From Peptostreptococcaceae bacterium (GTDB taxonomy: Bacteria; Bacillota; Clostridia; Peptostreptococcales; Peptostreptococcaceae): 8,907 bases of DNA. Location of the stretch: the NCBI GenBank assembly GCA_029983575.1, contig JASBZE010000068.1:1-8907 (forward strand). The letters are read 5' to 3'. The notes beneath the pieces are model-generated. The model was not told the DNA's origin and did no database searches. It saw nothing but the letters and a program-made list of their open reading frames with translations. Positions 5,533 through 8,907 of this stretch are shown here, one piece after another. A program made the position numbers and the translations under genes. The first letter of the stretch is position 1. Every line of letters begins with the position of its first letter.

Positions 5533-5646
5533 AAAAATGACTTAGCCCCCATCTAATGGGAGCTAAGCACTACTAGTTATAAAGGGCTGCCCTATCCAAA
5601 TCATGCCTGGGGGACATGATCCGTTCAAAGATAGGGCAGTTGTATT
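5533..5646 (-). ncRNA. candidate structured small RNA or attenuator (family not recognised)
   Basis: Read leftwards, the RNA would start near 5646, 7 bases after a consensus TATAAT. The first hairpin has an outer stem CTGCCCTATC (5639-5630) pairing with GATAGGGCAG (5596-5587). Inside it is an asymmetric internal loop (8-9 bases against 2-3), then an inner stem ATCATG (5620-5615) with CATGAT (5605-5600), capped by a C-rich loop (UCCCCCAGG). After a 19-base linker comes the second hairpin, CTTAGCTCCCAT (5567-5556) with ATGGGGGCTAAG (5552-5541) around a 3-base loop. It is followed by TCATTTTT, as in an intrinsic terminator. Three positions that pair as G-U wobbles on this strand (5561/5547, 5614/5606, 5629/5597) would be C/A mismatches on the plus strand, which argues for minus-strand RNA. 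I do not recognise the family. It could be a free small RNA of about 110 bases or a leader attenuator for the macro gene. Confidence 0.6.
5538..5567 (-). terminator. terminator-like hairpin at the end of the RNA candidate
   Basis: A 12-pair stem with one U-G wobble and a 3-base UAG loop (5567-5541) is followed by TCATTTTT on the minus strand. The hairpin is very GC-rich compared with its surroundings. It lies 117 bases before the macro-domain ATG. Confidence 0.65.
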
Positions 5647-5652
5647 AGATAT

Positions 5653-5658
5653 ATTATA
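5653..5658 (-). promoter_or_regulatory. -10 box for the RNA candidate
   Basis: A perfect TATAAT read leftwards (5658-5653) lies 13 bases before the first long stem and would place the RNA start near 5646. No good -35 hexamer is found at 16-18 bases upstream, so promoter strength is uncertain. Confidence 0.45.
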
Positions 5659-5697
5659 CCCTAATTTTACAAAGTAACGCATATAAATGTTTATGAT

Positions 5698-5720
5698 TTT
5701 AGCAGAAAAACGAAGCTAAA
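5698..5720. repeat. short inverted repeat upstream of prmA
   Basis: TTTAGC (5698-5703) and GCTAAA (5715-5720) form a 6-base inverted repeat with an 11-base spacer, ending 11 bases before the extended -10 of prmA. It could be an operator covering the -35 region, or chance. Confidence 0.3.
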
Positions 5721-5731
5721 TTTATTAAATA

Positions 5732-5740
5732 TGGTAAAAT
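5732..5740 (+). promoter_or_regulatory. extended -10 promoter of prmA-rsmE-mtaB
   Basis: TGG-TAAAAT (5732-5740) fits an extended -10 box. No convincing -35 is present. Transcription would start near 5747, about 30 bases before the prmA ATG, with AGGAGG (5766-5771) in between. Confidence 0.5.
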
Positions 5741-5776
5741 ATAAAGAATGGATATAAATTTAATTAGGAGGATTTT

Positions 5777-6727
5777 ATGAGCGATAAATGGATTAAATTT
5801 GGTGTAGTAACTACAACTGAGGCTGTTGAGCCAATTAGCGACATCATGTTTTCTAATGGTGCCGGTGGTATAGAAATTATGGACCCAAAGGACTACCAAT
5901 TCCAAGAAAAATCTCCAACTGATTGGGATTTTGTTGAAGAGGAGGTTTTAAACAAGGGAAATGGAACAGACGTACACATATATACATATTTTTCTGAGGA
6001 AAAAGACTTTGACAATATAATTAACGAGGTTAAAGAGAGAATTTTAAGCCTAAAAGATATAGGAATAGATATTGGCAAGGGAGAATTTATCACAGAAGAA
6101 GTAAACGAAAACGACTGGGCCAACAACTGGAAGCAATATTATAAGCCTTTTAAAATAGGAGAAAAAATTGTCGTAGTACCTACATGGGAGGACTACGAAC
6201 TCTCCCCTGGCGAGTTAAAAGTTGAACTCGATCCCGGTATGGCTTTCGGTACTGGCACTCACGAAACAACTTCAATGTGTATAGAAATTATCGAAAATCA
6301 CGATATAAGCGACAAGGAAATAATAGATATAGGTACCGGTTCTGGAATTTTGGCTATATGTGCCGGAAAACTGGGCGCAAAGAGGGTAATTGCCACTGAT
6401 TTAGATGAGGTTGCCGTTAGTGCTGCAAAAAGCAATATAAAATTAAATCACTTAGAGGACAAGATTTCAGTGTATCACGGAAACTTAGCTGACGATATTG
6501 AGGTTTCAGAGGCAGATATAGTTGTTAGTAATATCATCGCTGAAATTATTATGGTTTTATGCGAAGATATGCCGAAAATATTGAAAAAAGGCGGTACTTT
6601 TATCGCTTCAGGAATAATTAGAGAAAAGAGAGATCAAGTTCTAAATAAGCTTAAAGAAGATGGTTTTGAGATAGTAAACGTCATGGAAAGAGGAGAATGG
6701 GTAGCTATCGAATCAAGGCTAAAGTAG
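5777..6727 (+). CDS. prmA: ribosomal protein L11 methyltransferase PrmA, 316 aa
   Basis: PrmA uses S-adenosylmethionine to methylate amino groups of ribosomal protein L11. An N-terminal substrate-recognition domain (to about residue 110) precedes a class I Rossmann methyltransferase domain. The PrmA hallmark DPGMAFGTGTH is at 152-162. The S-adenosylmethionine-binding loop DIGTGSGIL begins at Asp184, and the NIIAE motif (252-256) corresponds to the usual N-[IL]-x-A motif of the family. Length is normal. AGGAGG lies 5 bases before the ATG. It is the first gene of a three-gene rightward unit; rsmE follows after 69 bases without a clear terminator. In many Firmicutes prmA follows dnaJ; here its upstream neighbour is the structured spacer and a divergent macro gene. 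Confidence 0.97.
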   Translation: MSDKWIKFGVVTTTEAVEPISDIMFSNGAGGIEIMDPKDYQFQEKSPTDWDFVEEEVLNKGNGTDVHIYTYFSEEKDFDNIINEVKERILSLKDIGIDIGKGEFITEEVNENDWANNWKQYYKPFKIGEKIVVVPTWEDYELSPGELKVELDPGMAFGTGTHETTSMCIEIIENHDISDKEIIDIGTGSGILAICAGKLGAKRVIATDLDEVAVSAAKSNIKLNHLEDKISVYHGNLADDIEVSEADIVVSNIIAEIIMVLCEDMPKILKKGGTFIASGIIREKRDQVLNKLKEDGFEIVNVMERGEWVAIESRLK

Positions 6728-6796
6728 ATTTTAAACTGACTTAAAAAATTCAGCTATATTAAAAACTTGCTCATAAAAAGAAATGGGTGGTGAAAT

Positions 6797-7597
6797 ATGA
6801 AAAAGGTCGCGAGGTGGATGATGGATAGATTTTTTGTTGATAGCTCACATATTGATTTAGAAAATAAAGAAGTAATAATAAACGGCGAGGACGTAAAACA
6901 CATAACTTCGGTTTTGAGATTAAAAGTCGGCGATGAAATTGAAGTCTGTGACGGTATGGATAATGAGTATATATGTGAAATCACCGATGAAAGCAAGGTT
7001 GAAGTTAGGGCTGACATACTTGAAAATGTAAGTATAACCAGGGAGCCCAAAGTAAATGTCATTGCATATCAAGGCATACCAAAGGGCCAAAAAACAGACC
7101 TAATCGTTCAAAAGTTGACTGAGATTGGCGTAAGTGAAATAGTACTTGTCGATACGGACAGATCGGTTTCTAAAATAGATAAAAAAAGCGATAAAAAAAT
7201 AGAAAGATGGCAAAAAATCGCCTATGAAGCTTCTAAACAATCAAAAAGGGGTATAATTCCCAAAGTTAGGGGGCCGCTCAAATTTGACGAAGCACTCGAA
7301 GATATGAATGTAAATGACTTTAATATTTTTCCATACGAGGAAGAACGAAATGTCACCATTAAAGCACAGTTAAAAGAAATATCTAAGGAGTTGGCCCTAA
7401 GAGATAACCTTAAAAATCCTAGGATTGGATTTTTTATAGGTCCAGAAGGTGGATTTTCAAAGGATGAGATAAATAAGGTACTAAGTAACGGAAATGAGAC
7501 TGTGACCTTTGGAAATAGAATACTTAGAACTGAGACCGCTGGTATTTATTTAGCCAGCATAATAATATACGAATCGGAAATGGAGGAGGAAATTTGA
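6797..7597 (+). CDS. rsmE: 16S rRNA m3U1498 methyltransferase RsmE, 266 aa
   Basis: RsmE methylates N3 of U1498 in 16S rRNA in the assembled 30S subunit. It belongs to the SPOUT (knotted) methyltransferases. The N-terminal PUA-like part includes DRFFVD (10-15) and VKHITSVLRLKVGDEI. The knot has IGPEGGF (214-220) and RILRTETAG (241-249), which form the S-adenosylmethionine site. Two starts are plausible. ATG 6797 has GGTGG 6 bases before it. ATG 6821 follows GAGGTGG and would begin MDRFFVD, closer to the usual family N terminus; it would give 258 residues. The stop codon overlaps the mtaB start by 4 bases, which implies translational coupling. Confidence 0.96.
   Translation: MKKVARWMMDRFFVDSSHIDLENKEVIINGEDVKHITSVLRLKVGDEIEVCDGMDNEYICEITDESKVEVRADILENVSITREPKVNVIAYQGIPKGQKTDLIVQKLTEIGVSEIVLVDTDRSVSKIDKKSDKKIERWQKIAYEASKQSKRGIIPKVRGPLKFDEALEDMNVNDFNIFPYEEERNVTIKAQLKEISKELALRDNLKNPRIGFFIGPEGGFSKDEINKVLSNGNETVTFGNRILRTETAGIYLASIIIYESEMEEEI
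7582..7597 (+). promoter_or_regulatory. mtaB ribosome binding site and TTG start overlap
   Basis: GGAGGAGGA (7582-7590), inside the last codons of rsmE, precedes a TTG start (7594-7596). The TTG shares bases with the rsmE TGA stop (7595-7597) in a TTGA overlap. This suggests coupled translation and a deliberately weak start codon. Confidence 0.85.
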
Positions 7598-8895
7598 AAA
7601 AGGTAGCATTTTATACCCTAGGTTGCAAGGTAAATCAATATGAGACCGAAGCAATGATCGAAACTTTTGAAAAAAAGGGTTATGAAAATGTAAGCAGTGA
7701 GGAATATGCAGATGTATATGTGATAAATACTTGCACTGTTACTCATATGAGCGATAGAAAATCAAGGCAATATATTAGAAGGATAAAGAAGATAAATCCA
7801 AATGCGAGAGTTGCTGTTGTCGGTTGTTACTCACAGGTATCCCCAGAGGAAATTCTCGACATAGAAGGCGTAAACCTAGTTATGGGAACCCAGGACAGAA
7901 TTAAAATAGCCGATTATATCGATACTCTGACTCATGAAGACAAGGTGTCAACTGTAGACGATATAATGAAGGTCAGAGAATTTGAGAAGATAGAAATATC
8001 CCAAACAAATGGAAGGACCAGGGCTTTTATAAAGATACAAGATGGATGCGATAGATATTGTAGTTACTGTATAATTCCTTATGCTAGAGGCAGGGTTAGA
8101 AGTAGAGATCTACAGGATATAATAGATGAGATAACATCATTATCAAGCATAGGATTTAAAGAAGTGGTGTTGACGGGCATTCACGTAGCATCTTATGGAA
8201 AGGATCTAAAAGATGAAAGAGTCGGTCTTTTAGATGTTTTAAAGGCCGTTAACGAAATTGAAGATGTAAAGAGAATAAGGCTTAGTTCAGTTGAACCCGT
8301 ATTATTTACAGATGAATTCATCGAAAAGTTAAAGGAAATAGATAAGCTGGCCCCACATTTTCATTTAAGCCTTCAATCAGGTTCTGATGGTGTTTTAAAG
8401 AGAATGAACAGAAGATACACAACATCAGAATACGAAAAAGCCGTAGAAAAAATAAGGGAAAACTTCCCTCACGTAGCGCTTACCACCGATGTGATCGTCG
8501 GTTTTCCAGGCGAGACGGATATCGAATTTATGGAGACAGTATCTTTCTTGAGGAGGATTAGACTAACAGATATGCACGTATTTAAATATTCTCCAAGAAA
8601 AGGAACTCCAGCTGCGAAAATGGAGACCCAAGTATCTCCACAAGTCAAACAGATGAGAAGTGATACATTGTTAAAAATAGCTCGGGAAAACAAAGTGAAA
8701 TTTTTAGATGATATGATCGGTCTTGAATTTGATGTACTCTTTGAAGAAGAGGTCGACAATATGTATGTAGGTCATTCAGGTAATTATATAAAAGTTGCCG
8801 TAAAATCAGAAGAAGACTTGCTTAATAAAATACGTTCAGTTCGGATAGAAAAGCGTCAAGAGGATTTTTTAATAGGTAATTTAGTTATCGATTAA
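7594..8895 (+). CDS. mtaB: tRNA t6A37 methylthiotransferase MtaB, 433 aa
   Basis: MtaB is a radical S-adenosylmethionine enzyme that adds a methylthio group to t6A at position 37 of tRNAs, giving ms2t6A, which stabilises decoding of ANN codons. The N-terminal domain holds the three cluster cysteines Cys11 (YTLGCKVNQYE), Cys47 (NTCTVT) and Cys78 (VVGCYSQ). The radical domain has the CxxxCxxC triad Cys152, Cys156 and Cys159 (DGCDRYCSYCIIPYARG). Motifs such as LTGIHVASYG, RLSSVEP and HLSLQSG follow. The C-terminal part after about residue 370 fits a TRAM RNA-binding domain. The motifs and the YTLGCKVNQYE start favour MtaB over MiaB. The length fits a complete gene. It begins with TTG, overlapping rsmE. 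Only 12 bases follow before the window ends, so its downstream neighbour is not visible. Confidence 0.97.
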   Translation: MKKVAFYTLGCKVNQYETEAMIETFEKKGYENVSSEEYADVYVINTCTVTHMSDRKSRQYIRRIKKINPNARVAVVGCYSQVSPEEILDIEGVNLVMGTQDRIKIADYIDTLTHEDKVSTVDDIMKVREFEKIEISQTNGRTRAFIKIQDGCDRYCSYCIIPYARGRVRSRDLQDIIDEITSLSSIGFKEVVLTGIHVASYGKDLKDERVGLLDVLKAVNEIEDVKRIRLSSVEPVLFTDEFIEKLKEIDKLAPHFHLSLQSGSDGVLKRMNRRYTTSEYEKAVEKIRENFPHVALTTDVIVGFPGETDIEFMETVSFLRRIRLTDMHVFKYSPRKGTPAAKMETQVSPQVKQMRSDTLLKIARENKVKFLDDMIGLEFDVLFEEEVDNMYVGHSGNYIKVAVKSEEDLLNKIRSVRIEKRQEDFLIGNLVID

Positions 8896-8907
8896 TAGTC
8901 TATATCA

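Larger units (their letters stand above)
5425..5776. other. divergent spacer with structured RNA candidate and no protein gene
   Basis: This 352-base gap separates the leftward macro-domain gene from the rightward prmA operon. It holds a possible macro promoter (5449-5477), a two-hairpin candidate RNA on the minus strand (5533-5646) with a -10 box before it (5653-5658), a short inverted repeat (5698-5720), and a probable prmA promoter (5732-5740). No credible protein-coding frame is seen. Confidence 0.75.

Noticed and set aside
5541..5567. Hairpin with TTAGC...GCTAA arms as a CIRCE operator
   Set aside because: The arms share TTAGC/GCTAA with CIRCE, but the inner bases (TCCC/GGGG) and the 7-base spacer do not match, and no heat-shock gene follows. 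The strand-specific wobble and T tract fit a terminator better.
6728..6796. Possible about 16-base periodicity and a small CTGA/TCAG hairpin between prmA and rsmE
   Set aside because: The matches are too short and AT-rich to separate from chance, and there is no T tract for a terminator.

Overview
The window is AT-rich chromosomal DNA from a low-GC Gram-positive bacterium. The best fit is class Clostridia or Tissierellia, judged from codon use, strong GGAGG ribosome binding sites, TTG starts, and the neighbourhood prmA-rsmE-mtaB plus HIT-rpsU-yqeY, which is a familiar Firmicutes gene group. The exact genus cannot be read from the sequence. There is no sign of phage, plasmid, insertion sequence or CRISPR.

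Layout. The left two thirds are read leftwards (minus strand): a macro-domain protein (4921-5424), a HIT protein (4424-4762), ribosomal protein S21 (rpsU, 4012-4191), yqeY (3549-3992), an OGG-type 8-oxoguanine DNA glycosylase (2492-3391), groES (2097-2381) and groEL (306-1928). The right third is read rightwards: prmA (5777-6727), rsmE (6797-7597) and mtaB (7594-8895). The two blocks diverge from a 352-base spacer (5425-5776) that holds no protein gene. That spacer contains a compact, strongly structured candidate RNA on the minus strand, with a consensus -10 box before it and a terminator-like hairpin at its end.

How the genes work together. Most products serve protein synthesis and folding. 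PrmA methylates ribosomal protein L11, RsmE methylates 16S rRNA, MtaB thiomethylates tRNA, and S21 is a small-subunit protein. YqeY resembles the tail domain of tRNA amidotransferases, and GroES/GroEL fold proteins. The glycosylase repairs oxidised guanine. The macro-domain and HIT proteins act on ADP-ribose and nucleotide conjugates. Transcription units suggested by the sequence are HIT (promoter and weak terminator), rpsU-yqeY (clear promoter and clear terminator), ogg and probably groES-groEL (promoter before ogg, terminator after groEL), and prmA-rsmE-mtaB (rsmE and mtaB overlap by 4 bases).

Most interesting points: (1) the candidate structured RNA at 5533-5646, whose G-U wobbles fit only the minus strand; (2) degenerate short tandem repeats at gene edges, where units repeat the gene's own stop-codon region (groEL, groES) or its ribosome-binding region (HIT; more weakly macro and groES); (3) groESL without a CIRCE operator; (4) a glycosylase gene with a promoter and Shine-Dalgarno but no standard start codon at the right distance; (5) a normally collinear translation gene group split into two divergent halves.
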